From the NCBI GenBank assembly GCA_963702765.1, contig CAVPEB010000046.1, positions 1 through 32,198 on the forward strand: 32,198 nucleotides of DNA. The letters run 5' to 3'. Position numbers and translations under genes: made by a program. Numbering within the stretch: position 1 is the stretch's first letter; every line of letters begins with the position of its first letter. The notes under the pieces were generated by a model, which was given only the letters and a program-made list of their open reading frames with translations, made no database searches and had not been told where the DNA came from. Source of the DNA: DATMNR01 sp963702765. GTDB taxonomy: Bacteria; Chloroflexota; Ktedonobacteria; Ktedonobacterales; Ktedonobacteraceae. Positions 24,720 to 32,198 of this stretch are shown here, piece by piece.

Positions 24720-25688
24720 TTATCCCTGGACACGAAAAGCTCGTTCCAGTTTGTCTTTACCAAGATCAAAAACAAAGCCTCGCAGGATGCCCTGGTTGGC
24801 CTCGCTTCCAGCATTGAAACAAGTTGTGCGACCAATCTTGCTTTGACCACCGGATTCATGCACATGCCCATGCACACTTACCAGCGGTTGAAGCTCCTGT
24901 ATAACGCGGCGCACGCCAGTACTTCCAACAGGAACTCGCAAGACATCACCCATTGTCACTTTAGGTCGAAGAGTCTTGTCAAGTTCTGGGGCGGTATCTA
25001 AACCGCTATCAAAAGGGGGAACGTGAATCATGAAAACAGCGTTTTTCACATTTTTGAGAGAACTTGCACCTGCTTTCACGCGTTCGTAGTACTCTTCTTC
25101 ATTCCATTCGCGAGGAGTATGCCAGGGAGTTGGATTAGCATATTCAAAACTGATCATCTCGTGAAATTCGTTCAGCTGAATAGTTTTACCGACGGGATTG
25201 ACGACATAGCTCGATTGCGCAATCATGTCATCGACGCCTGTATCATCGTCGTTACCAGGCATCATGTAAAACTGTACACCACTCTTGCCAATGCGTTCCT
25301 CGGCTAAAGCTACCCACTCTCCTACTCGTTCAATCATTTTCTCACGAAATAGCTCATGCATAAGTTTCTCATCAAATCTGAGCGCATTGACCATCTCATG
25401 GTCAGTGACATAGGGGTAATAGCCAATATCAGAAATGCTATTCTCCAGGTTTTTTCTCTCGGACTCTGTTTCAATAACGTAATCATTATCCAAAAAAGTC
25501 GCAGTATAGCGGCCATTACCCTGTGAGATAATTGGAACGATCGCCTTGCCTGTTAAATCCCCTGCAATGAGGACAACATGGGCTTCGTAGACGTTCATTT
25601 TGATGGCATTGAGAAGCTTGCGATAGGTACGATTTGCGGCATGAAGGTCGGAACACATATAACATCGAAGATGCTTTGCCATGTCCAC
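24720..25688 (-). CDS. Calcineurin-like metallophosphoesterase
   Basis: A binuclear metallophosphoesterase of about 320 residues. The metal motifs are in order: SDLH (D14, H16), AGDLTG (D44), PGNDD (N146, D147), MIHVPP (H222) and VHGHVHES (H275, H277). All five motifs are conserved, so it should be active on a phosphomono- or diester. A long insert (about 60-130) between motifs 2 and 3 is unlike small phosphodiesterases. The frame opens at GTG 25688, but ATG 25682 with GGAGGA seven bases before is the likelier start. The APC permease lies downstream on the same strand, about 100 bp away. The natural substrate is unknown. Confidence 0.88.
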   Translation of the reverse strand: MDMAKHLRCYMCSDLHAANRTYRKLLNAIKMNVYEAHVVLIAGDLTGKAIVPIISQGNGRYTATFLDNDYVIETESERKNLENSISDIGYYPYVTDHEMVNALRFDEKLMHELFREKMIERVGEWVALAEERIGKSGVQFYMMPGNDDDTGVDDMIAQSSYVVNPVGKTIQLNEFHEMISFEYANPTPWHTPREWNEEEYYERVKAGASSLKNVKNAVFMIHVPPFDSGLDTAPELDKTLRPKVTMGDVLRVPVGSTGVRRVIQELQPLVSVHGHVHESGGQSKIGRTTCFNAGSEANQGILRGFVFDLGKDKLERAFRVQG

Positions 25689-25860
25689 TCCTCCAGTAAG
25701 GGGTAACTCAGAATGCGCCTCTCAAGCACAGGTGAAGTTACAAGCAAGTATACAGTGGCTTATATAAAAAATCAATGCCAGTCAAAGGCCACAAACTCTT
25801 CAATTCGATGGCCACTGTACGCATTCAATAGTAGAACTTGTGCAGCAAGTGTTCCAGTTA

Positions 25861-26607
25861 CTATCGAGGTTCTTCAGGTAATTCATACCAGCGGACACGT
25901 TCACCAACCATAGATCGAGCTTTCCATGGCATCGTTTTTGGGTGTGCTTCGATATGAGCAATTAATGCATCAATACGTTTCGCCACATCTTCGGAGAAAT
26001 TACGTTCTATCGCAAAAGCTTTAGCTTTTACAAGATTCAAATCAAGTGTTTTTTGCAGTCCCCAGTCATTCGATGTCAGCTTAGAGATATATTGAAAATT
26101 AATGCCTCGATCATTATCAACAACATCATAATCAATAAACAAAGCTACGACATCCAATAAATCTTTTTCGTTGACCTCAACAATCTGCATTTTTGTTAGC
26201 ATCAGGTCAGAAAGCGACAGGGTCCTTTCGTCTACATGGATACGAGATCTGAAATCAATGTTATGGCACATTTGCATACGATCAATGAAAATATCGACCT
26301 GCCTGTCATGCTTTTCATCGAAAAAAAGCATCCTTTGATGCCCGTGAAGCGCATTAAATGTTTTATGGCCTATATATCCGAGATTTCCAAACAGCGTCTT
26401 CGTTTTTGCGCCGGATTTTGACAAGGTTACAAAATCCAGGTCTTTGTACGAACGCCTCAATTGCTGATTTGTTCTTGCGCTCGGACTCTGAAGATAAATT
26501 GCAAGTCCTCCAAGTAAGCGAAGAGGAATACCTTCAGCGCTGGCTGCATCAAGAATACGCACTGCTTCCTCAGTAATTTCAGGATTCGGCCCTATGGTAT
26601 CGCTCAT
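25861..26607 (-). CDS. Nucleotidyltransferase-fold protein
   Basis: A 248-residue protein of the nucleotidyltransferase superfamily (AbiEii/MNT/tRNA-NTase-like fold). The motifs are LLGGLAIYL (31-39, G33/G34), YKDLDFVTL (54-62, D56/D58 as likely metal ligands) and QVDIFIDRM (103-111, D105), which together form the GG...DxD...D signature. The rest is helical and not family-specific. Such proteins can be toxins of toxin-antitoxin pairs, antibiotic nucleotidyltransferases or housekeeping enzymes. No antitoxin-like partner gene is next to it: the flanking genes are on the same strand 170 bp away (metallophosphoesterase) and divergent (zinc-ribbon protein). Its function is therefore left open. Confidence 0.75.
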   Translation of the reverse strand: MSDTIGPNPEITEEAVRILDAASAEGIPLRLLGGLAIYLQSPSARTNQQLRRSYKDLDFVTLSKSGAKTKTLFGNLGYIGHKTFNALHGHQRMLFFDEKHDRQVDIFIDRMQMCHNIDFRSRIHVDERTLSLSDLMLTKMQIVEVNEKDLLDVVALFIDYDVVDNDRGINFQYISKLTSNDWGLQKTLDLNLVKAKAFAIERNFSEDVAKRIDALIAHIEAHPKTMPWKARSMVGERVRWYELPEEPR

Positions 26608-26774
26608 ATTATTTTGCGCATGCGACGCAGAGTCCAGTGTCCTTGCATTTTGGAATGCGTGGAAAAGAAACGTCGCTTATCCTTTCTCATTGTGCAGATT
26701 GTATCACTTTTTTCAAGCTTTGTGAAAAGAATATTTTTTTAGCTACTACCAATTTCAGCCGTCAGGTAGTATAG

Positions 26775-26783
26775 TGTTATAAT
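26775..26783 (+). promoter_or_regulatory. Extended -10 promoter for the zinc-ribbon membrane protein
   Basis: TGTTATAAT (26775-26783) is a perfect extended -10 element; it lies about 63 bp before the ATG at 26847. No consensus -35 is evident, as often with extended -10 promoters. Confidence 0.5.
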
Positions 26784-26846
26784 CAACAATGTACTAAAGA
26801 TAAGAATCACTCCGTATGTGAAATCTGCTTCTTGAAAGGAGCCTAG

Positions 26847-27476
26847 ATGGTTTTCTGTGGTAAATGCGGCTTCCAATTAACATCTGGAAATATAACATGT
26901 CCGCGCTGTGGCACACCTACTGAGACAGAACAGATTTCAGATGAATCACAACCAGACAGCCCGACCATTGCGGCCAGCACGAACTTTCTCGTGAATCAAT
27001 CTTACGCTGGGTCACAAGAAACCATTAGGCCGAGCAGACCTATAGAACAACAGCCTCTCATTCTGGGTTCACATCCAAATGATTATGGCATCGCGGAGCA
27101 GATGGCTAATGACGCTACCAACAGGATGGTTTCACAAAATACCGCTACAGGTCAAGAACCAACCAGAGCAGTATACCCAGATTATGTGCCACAGAATGCT
27201 GCCAATTACCCACAACAACAAGCACCATATCCTGGCTATCCCTCAACAACTTCATCCTACCAGCAGCAGTTTGGAGCTTCGTCGGAAGAAGCTGAAAAAG
27301 TAAGAGCTAGAGGCCGTATCGCCGGGCTTCTTCTTATTTTGATTGGCCTACTTTTCATACTTGGGGCTATGGTGTTATTCATAATGACACATAATTCTTC
27401 ATCATCAGCCTCTACTTTAATACAGCAAGGGCAACATGTCGCCTTTTCTTTGTTTTATGCTCCAACCTGGCATTAA
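26847..27476 (+). CDS. Zinc-ribbon protein with one C-terminal membrane span
   Basis: A 209-residue protein that begins with a zinc ribbon, MVFCGKCGFQLTSGNITCPRCG (C4, C7, C18, C21). A long disordered Gln/Pro/Ser/Thr-rich linker follows (about 25-150), then one membrane span (about 158-180) and a 29-residue tail. Such ribbon-plus-linker-plus-anchor proteins are common in this phylum and have no assigned activity; a scaffold or sensor role is a guess. The start is supported by GAAAGGAG before the ATG. It stands alone, about 90 bp upstream of prfB. Confidence 0.8.
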   Translation: MVFCGKCGFQLTSGNITCPRCGTPTETEQISDESQPDSPTIAASTNFLVNQSYAGSQETIRPSRPIEQQPLILGSHPNDYGIAEQMANDATNRMVSQNTATGQEPTRAVYPDYVPQNAANYPQQQAPYPGYPSTTSSYQQQFGASSEEAEKVRARGRIAGLLLILIGLLFILGAMVLFIMTHNSSSSASTLIQQGQHVAFSLFYAPTWH

Positions 27477-27563
27477 AGTCTCCATTGCTTTATCCAGAAA
27501 GAGGTTAAGGCTTAATACAATAATAGTAGCTAAAGCACTATAAAACATGCTACAATGCACCCC

Positions 27564-28674
27564 ATGAGTGAATTAACCAATCAAATCGAACGCCTACAAG
27601 GGCGAGTCAATGAAACTATGGTGCATCTTTGACCTGGAGTCAAAGAAGACAGAGATGAGCAAGCTCGAAGCGGAAAGCATGGCCGAAGATTTTTGGGCAG
27701 ACAACCGCAAAGCGCAGGCACAGATGCAACAGATGAATGCATTGCGCGAAGAAGTCACCACCTGGGAAAGTATAGCGGAGAAATTGAAGGACCTGCATGG
27801 ATTAGCCGGATTATTAGAGGAGGAACCGGATGAGGGAATGCAGGAAGAAGTCGCACAAGACCTGACAGCTATCGAGCAAGATGTCGAGAAGTTGCAGTTT
27901 GCGTTAATGCTCAATGGTATACACGACGAACGCGATGCCATTATGAGCATACACGCTGGAAGTGGCGGTGTCGATGCTCAGGATTGGGCTGAAATGCTGT
28001 TTCGGATGTATCTACGCTGGGCTGAGCGCCACCATTTCCGCACACAGGTGTACGACTACAGCGAAGGTGAAGAAGCAGGCATCAAAAGCGCAACCATTGA
28101 AATCAGTGGAAGATATGCTTATGGTTACCTGCGTTCAGAGATAGGCACTCACCGACTTATACGTCTATCAGCTTTTGATGCAGCACATCGACGCCATACC
28201 TCATTTGCTAAGATCGAGGTCATGCCTGATATTGAAGATGAGATCGAGATTACGATCCGACCTGAAGATATCGAAGTGGATACCTATCGTTCCACTGGAG
28301 CAGGTGGGCAGCATGTCAATAAGACTGATTCAGCTGTGAGGATGCGCCACATACCCTCAGGCATTGTAGTGACCTGTCAGAATGAACGCTCTCAACTTCA
28401 GAACCGCGAGGTGGCACTGAAAATTCTCAAAGCGCGTTTGTATGAACGTGAGTTGAAGAAGCGCGAAGAGGAGGCTGCCAAAATCAAAGGCGAGAATGTG
28501 CAAGCAGACTTCGGAACGCAAATTCGCACAGTGACAGTACACCCTTATAACATTGTCAAAGATCATCGCACAAACTTTGAGACAAGCGACACCGAGGGTT
28601 ATCTGAACGGAGATGTCGATCCTTTTATCAACGCATATCTGCAAATGAATGCAGGGGGTGTTCTCACTACATAG
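27564..28674 (+). CDS. prfB: Peptide chain release factor 2 with programmed +1 frameshift
   Basis: RF2 ends translation at UGA and UAA. The reading starts at ATG 27564 (MSELTNQIERLQ...) and meets TGA at 27630-27632 after 22 codons, in the classic slippery context CTT-TGA-C. Skipping one base gives DLESKKTEMS and the rest, 369 residues in total, standard for RF2. Low RF2 lets the UGA be misread, so the gene autoregulates. The GGQ motif is at 28303-28311 (GAGGQHVNK). The usual Shine-Dalgarno-like AGGGGG before CTT is replaced by the weaker ATGGTG. The stop-codon-reading tripeptide SPF is SAF here (28168-28176). The +1 frame alone is open from 27610, but the 22-codon leader shows that this is not the start. 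Confidence 0.95.
27627..27633 (+). promoter_or_regulatory. Programmed +1 frameshift site of prfB
   Basis: CTTTGAC: the P-site Leu codon CTT can slip onto TTT, so GAC is read and the in-frame TGA is bypassed. This is the autoregulatory site of RF2 genes. A weak SD-like ATGGTG lies three bases upstream. Confidence 0.92.
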
Positions 28675-28739
28675 TCTATGGAAAGACAGATATGATTCCC
28701 CTTTGAGATGTAGATTATGAAAATGTCTTCATGATTGTA

Positions 28740-28768
28740 CTGACATCAAATAGATTTTGTGGTATGAT
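28740..28768 (+). promoter_or_regulatory. Sigma-70-type promoter upstream of the small zinc-ribbon gene
   Basis: The -35 is CTGACA (28740-28745), the spacer is 17 bp, and the -10 is TATGAT (28763-28768); each box matches consensus at five of six positions. A start near 28775 would give a leader of about 145 nt before the GTG at 28921. Confidence 0.6.
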
Positions 28769-28920
28769 AGCGATGGCATAGGCCAATGTAATAGTGCTGT
28801 GGGGATGCGGATGCAGTGGCGGAGGCTCCCCCTCGGCTATCTTTATCGCCAAACCTCGCCTGGATTTCGCAGTCAGGAAGGCGATTACAATCCTCTCGAG
28901 AGAAGGAAGGAGGCGATTTC

Positions 28921-29136
28921 GTGGAGAACGCATTTCCTCGGTGTCGCAAATGTAGTGAAGGTGATCTGGTTCCGCTTTCGGATTTTGGCAGCCAGGGAGC
29001 TTCTATCGAGTACAAAGCATGGGTATGCACAAACCCGACTTGCCTGTACAATATCAAGATCCGTAATGGCGATATCATCATTAATGAACCCATTAGCGAT
29101 GGATCTCTCCATTCGTATCGCAGTAGCCGCCAATAG
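28921..29136 (+). CDS. Small four-cysteine zinc-ribbon protein
   Basis: A 71-residue protein with C-x-x-C near the start (RCRKCSEG) and VCTNPTC later, a four-cysteine ribbon that could bind one zinc. Between them is a beta-rich segment, and the tail is NGDIIINEPISDGSLHSYRS. I do not recognise a named family. The start is the GTG at 28921, supported by AAGGAGG seven bases upstream; the frame is open 35 codons further but has no ribosome site there. It has its own promoter and a long leader, and is followed by ftsY after about 175 bp. Confidence 0.7.
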   Translation: MENAFPRCRKCSEGDLVPLSDFGSQGASIEYKAWVCTNPTCLYNIKIRNGDIIINEPISDGSLHSYRSSRQ

Positions 29137-29310
29137 GTGTGATGCATTCCCTGGCGACTTTTGCTATCGCCAGGGAATTTCACATACTTTGCTACGAATT
29201 GCGGTCGACTGAGTTGTCAGGGAAAGAATGCAAAGGCAAAAGAATCTTTTCCTTTTGTCTTTTATTTTTATCTAAATTAAAAGGTACAGATTTAAGGAGT
29301 CAACGCTAAC

Positions 29311-30315
29311 GTGCTCAATCGATTTTTTGGGCAAAAACCACAGGCTGAACCAAAAAGAGATTCCGAAATCGCTCAAGAGTACGTAGAAGGTGATTCTGTG
29401 TCTGAAAAAAGCATCAATCCGTTTAAGAACAGCTTGAGTCGCACACGCAGGTTATTCGGTCGGCTTGGAGACTCCTTCAAGCAAGATACTATCACAGATG
29501 AACTCTGGGATGAATTAGAAGAAGTTCTCTTAAGCGCTGATGTTGGCCCAAGCACATCTACATGGCTCATGGAGCGGTTGCACCAGAGAGTCGTCGAAGA
29601 ACAAATGCAAACTGGTTCGCAAGTACAACGGGCTTTGCGTGAAGAGCTTGTTGCGCTTCTTGGAAAACCATCCTCCTTACGTTTTGCGAAACAATCCCCA
29701 CTCACTGTAATTCTCGTTATAGGTGTCAATGGCTCAGGTAAGACAACCAGCATTGCTAAAATAGCCTATCGTCTAAAAAATGAGGGACACAGCGTTATTC
29801 TCGCTGCAGGCGACACTTTCCGAGCTGCTGCAATCGATCAGCTAAAAGTGTGGGGAGAACGTGTAGGAGTACCTGTTATCAGCCAGAATCCCGGTTCTGA
29901 TCCTGGTGCCGTTGTCTATGATGCTATTCAAGCCGCAGGCACCCGCGGGTGCGATGTACTGATTGTAGACACTGCTGGTCGCCTTCAAACGAAGTATAAT
30001 CTTATGGAAGAGTTGAAGAAAATAAACAAGGTCATTCAGAAACTTCTTCCTGATGGTCCTCACGAGTTGTTGATGGTCATCGACGCAACTACAGGTCAGA
30101 ATGCTCTATTACAAGCGCGTAAATTTGCTGAAGATGTTGGATTGACCGGGGTAGTCGTCACAAAGCTGGATAGTACAGCCCGGGGTGGATTTGCTTTCGC
30201 TGTAGCCGACGATTTAGGCATTCCTATTAAATTTATCGGCACAGGTGAAAAAGTCGATGATCTCGCCCCTTTTGATCCACAAAGTTTTGTGGCTGCGCTC
30301 CTGGCGCAAGACTGA
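29311..30315 (+). CDS. ftsY: Signal recognition particle receptor FtsY
   Basis: FtsY is the membrane-associated SRP GTPase receptor that brings ribosomes making membrane proteins to the translocon. This 334-residue form has a short N-terminal A region (about 1-35), then the N domain, and the G domain. GTPase motifs: GVNGSGKTT (138-146), DTFRAAAIDQL (168-178), DTAGR (220-224) and TKLDSTARGG (284-293). It ends with the C-terminal GEKVDDLAPFDPQSFV, typical of SRP GTPases. All catalytic motifs are intact. The start is GTG 29311 with AAGGAG upstream. It lies just ahead of accD (14 bp gap), so the three genes to the end of the window probably form one transcript. Confidence 0.96.
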   Translation: MLNRFFGQKPQAEPKRDSEIAQEYVEGDSVSEKSINPFKNSLSRTRRLFGRLGDSFKQDTITDELWDELEEVLLSADVGPSTSTWLMERLHQRVVEEQMQTGSQVQRALREELVALLGKPSSLRFAKQSPLTVILVIGVNGSGKTTSIAKIAYRLKNEGHSVILAAGDTFRAAAIDQLKVWGERVGVPVISQNPGSDPGAVVYDAIQAAGTRGCDVLIVDTAGRLQTKYNLMEELKKINKVIQKLLPDGPHELLMVIDATTGQNALLQARKFAEDVGLTGVVVTKLDSTARGGFAFAVADDLGIPIKFIGTGEKVDDLAPFDPQSFVAALLAQD

Positions 30316-30329
30316 CAAGGAGGTAATTC

Positions 30330-31262
30330 ATGGCTAAAGAAGCTGCTGATCCACCCACAACAACATCCTCAACTACTCCAGCTAAGCCAGGATTACCTTC
30401 AGGTAATTTAGTGGTTAAATGCCCAAAGTGTAAAGAGATACTCATTGCTCGCGAGTGGGAAAAAAATCTTAAAGTATGCACGCGTTGTAATTACCATTTT
30501 AAACTCACTGCCTTTGAACGTATTGAGTTGCTGGTAGACCCCGAAAGCTTCGTCGAACTGGATGCTAATATTTTGTCTGTCGATCCTCTCAACTTTGTGA
30601 GTCGCACAAAGGATGAGGTTCAGGAATACTCGAGCAAACTTGAAGATGAAATCAATGAAGTGGGTTTGAATGAGGCCGTAGTAGTAGGCCACGCGACAAT
30701 TGAGCAACAGCCACTCTCACTCGCGATTATGGATTTCCGTTTTATAGGTGGTAGCATGGGTTCGGCTGTTGGTGAAAAAATCACTCGTGCAATCGAGTTT
30801 GGCCTCAAGAAAGCTATGCCTGTGCTGATTGCTTCTGCATCTGGTGGCGCGCGCATGCAGGAGGGATTATATTCGCTGATGCAAATGGCAAAAACTTCGG
30901 CGGCGCTAGCAAAACTTGGTGAAGCCAAAATCCCATATTTTAGCCTTCTTACAGACCCTACAACAGGTGGTGTAACAGCAAGCTTCGCGATGCTTGGTGA
31001 TGTTAACCTTGCAGAACCAGGGGCGCTCGTCTGTTTCACAGGACCTCGTGTTATAGAGCAATTTATGCATGTGAAACCACCAGAAATCAATTCAGAGTTC
31101 GTATTCCAGCATGGAATGATTGATGTAGTCGTTCACCGCCGTGATCTGCGACAAACGCTGGCGCGACTGTTGAAGCTATACACTTCTGGAATGGTACAAA
31201 GTGACTCACAAGCATTTACACATCATATAGGGGAGAGCGATGGCCTACGACCTGGAATTTGA
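30330..31262 (+). CDS. accD: Acetyl-CoA carboxylase carboxyltransferase beta subunit
   Basis: AccD, with AccA, moves the carboxyl group from biotin to acetyl-CoA, the committed step of fatty acid synthesis. The N-terminal zinc ribbon has C31, C34 (VKCPKCKE) and C50, C53 (VCTRCNYHF). The crotonase-fold core includes GGSMGSAVGEKI, ASGGARMQEGLYSLMQMAK and LTDPTTGGVTASFAMLGD. Length 310 residues is standard. A Pro/Thr/Ser-rich stretch precedes the zinc ribbon. Its last 23 bases overlap the accA start, so the subunits are made in a coupled fashion. A ribosome site AAGGAGG precedes the ATG. Confidence 0.96.
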   Translation: MAKEAADPPTTTSSTTPAKPGLPSGNLVVKCPKCKEILIAREWEKNLKVCTRCNYHFKLTAFERIELLVDPESFVELDANILSVDPLNFVSRTKDEVQEYSSKLEDEINEVGLNEAVVVGHATIEQQPLSLAIMDFRFIGGSMGSAVGEKITRAIEFGLKKAMPVLIASASGGARMQEGLYSLMQMAKTSAALAKLGEAKIPYFSLLTDPTTGGVTASFAMLGDVNLAEPGALVCFTGPRVIEQFMHVKPPEINSEFVFQHGMIDVVVHRRDLRQTLARLLKLYTSGMVQSDSQAFTHHIGESDGLRPGI

Positions 31263-32198
31263 AAAGCCGCTCGCCGAGCTTGAAAAGAAGATTACATCGC
31301 TACAGCGTAAGGGTGACCGCCTGAAACCTGACGAAATCAAACAATTGCAGGAGGCGGAACGAGAACTGCACCGACGTTCCGAAGAGATCTACAAAAATCT
31401 GTCAGCATGGGAAACTGTCCAGGTAGCGCGTCACAAAGATAGGCCTTATTCTTTAGATTACATTGAATTAATGTGCGAGGACTTCTTTGAACTGCACGGA
31501 GATCGTTCATTTAGCGACGACCATGCGATTGTCGCGGGACCTGCGAAATTAGGAGATGCCCGTGTAATGCTTGTCTGTCATCAAAAGGGGCGTGATATGA
31601 AGGATAAGCAATTTCGGAACCTGGGCATGCCACATCCCGAGGGATATCGCAAAGCTAGTCGTTTAATGCAACAAGCTGAGAAATTTGGATTTCCTATCAT
31701 TTGCCTGATTGATACTCCAGGCGCATTTCTAGGTCTGGGAGACGAGGAACGTGGACAATCGGAAGCAATCGCGGCAAACTTGTATCTCATGTCACGCCTG
31801 CAAGTGCCAATTATTTCTGTTGTGATTGGTGAGGGTGGCAGTGGCGGTGCATTAGCTATAGGTGTCTCTGATCGTATTCTGATGCTCGAAAACAGTATTT
31901 ATACCGTTGCAATGCCAGAAGCATCAGCTTCTATTCTGTGGCGTGACAAGGTTTTTGCTCCACAAGCCGCAGAAGCAATGCGCATCAGCGCAAAAGAGCT
32001 GAAAGCGATTGACTTGATTGACGAACTTATACCAGAACCTTTGGGTGGAGCGCACCACAATTATAGCCTCACAGCGAACAATCTGAAGACGGCATTGCTG
32101 AAAAATCTTGCTGAACTTCAAGTGCTACCTGTTGATGAACTATTAGAGAGACGCTATCAAAAGTTCAGGAATATTGGGAAGTTCGGCATAGCCTCTGA
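31240..32198 (+). CDS. accA: Acetyl-CoA carboxylase carboxyltransferase alpha subunit (3' end outside window)
   Basis: AccA is the partner of AccD in the carboxyltransferase. The frame from ATG 31240 (MAYDLEFEKPLAELEKKITS) is open to the last base, so the stop lies just beyond. About 319 residues are present, near the usual full length. Signatures: YIELMCEDFFELHGDRSFSDD, GHQKGRD-like CHQKGRDMKDK, LIDTPGAFLGLGDEERGQ, and GEGGSGGALAIGVSD, then YTVAMPEASASILWRD. All are intact. GGGAGAGCG just before the ATG lies inside accD. The terminal TGA at 32196-32198 is out of frame and is not its stop. Confidence 0.95.
   Translation, partial: MAYDLEFEKPLAELEKKITSLQRKGDRLKPDEIKQLQEAERELHRRSEEIYKNLSAWETVQVARHKDRPYSLDYIELMCEDFFELHGDRSFSDDHAIVAGPAKLGDARVMLVCHQKGRDMKDKQFRNLGMPHPEGYRKASRLMQQAEKFGFPIICLIDTPGAFLGLGDEERGQSEAIAANLYLMSRLQVPIISVVIGEGGSGGALAIGVSDRILMLENSIYTVAMPEASASILWRDKVFAPQAAEAMRISAKELKAIDLIDELIPEPLGGAHHNYSLTANNLKTALLKNLAELQVLPVDELLERRYQKFRNIGKFGIAS

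Noticed and set aside
27610..27633. ATG at 27610 as the prfB start
   Set aside because: The 22-codon leader and CTTTGAC site show that the gene starts at 27564 and shifts frame.
28775..28920. SRP (4.5S) RNA near ftsY
   Set aside because: A GTCAGGAAGG stretch resembles part of the SRP RNA motif, but the conserved GGAA/GNRA loop and paired symmetric loop are missing.
32196..32198. TGA as the accA stop
   Set aside because: It is out of frame; the accA frame is open to the end of the window.

Overview
The window reads as a chromosomal segment of a Chloroflexota bacterium, most likely class Ktedonobacteria. This is inferred from gene content and protein style, not from a marker gene: LarE beside a MocA-like transferase, a DEDDh exonuclease fused to a UvrC-type nuclease, a fused urease gamma/beta chain, RNase HIII, and RF2 with its programmed frameshift. 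Most of the DNA is moderately AT-rich, single-copy housekeeping sequence. Two patches are visibly GC-richer and are mobile DNA: a solo-tnpB element (about 7072-8895) and a group II intron relic (about 10167-11686).

Layout. 47-6.0 kb: class I aminotransferase (-), nucleoside hydrolase (+), cysteine desulfurase (-), a frameshifted membrane-anchored His-rich protein (-) and LarE (-). 5.9-7.1 kb: a MocA-like nucleotidyltransferase and a small TPR protein (+). 7.1-8.9 kb: the tnpB element, which has replaced the end of tmk. 8.8-10.1 kb: tmk and dcd (-), a dTTP-supply pair. 10.2-11.7 kb: two group II intron 3' ends in tandem around a maturase/HNH fragment. 11.7-13.8 kb: the exonuclease/GIY-YIG fusion (-). 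14-18 kb (+): RNase HIII, a DJ-1/PfpI-like protein, an AlkA-like glycosylase, a cupin and a GNAT, with one small membrane protein on the minus strand. 18.1-22.9 kb (+): Lon, then a urease-like gamma/beta-alpha pair. 22.9-26.6 kb (-): APC permease, metallophosphoesterase, nucleotidyltransferase-fold protein. 26.8-32.2 kb (+): zinc-ribbon membrane protein, prfB, small zinc-ribbon protein, ftsY, accD and accA (accA runs off the end).

The strongest non-gene signals are: (i) a family of 9-bp tandem units (TGNTRCAAN) in two intergenic regions 15 kb apart and in opposite orientation; (ii) a 54-bp perfect palindrome with no loop; (iii) a compact three-way-junction element upstream of the MocA-like gene; (iv) the tandem intron relic. 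Four conserved host genes (His-rich protein, RNase HIII, DJ-1-like, urease alpha) each carry one extra base that breaks an otherwise canonical frame. This suggests assembly error or recent decay, and must be separated from the genuine programmed frameshift in prfB.

I did not find a clearly new multi-gene system. The most unusual functional candidate is the divergent urease-like pair, which has all nickel ligands but Val at the usual active-site Cys position, a short beta domain and no accessory genes nearby.
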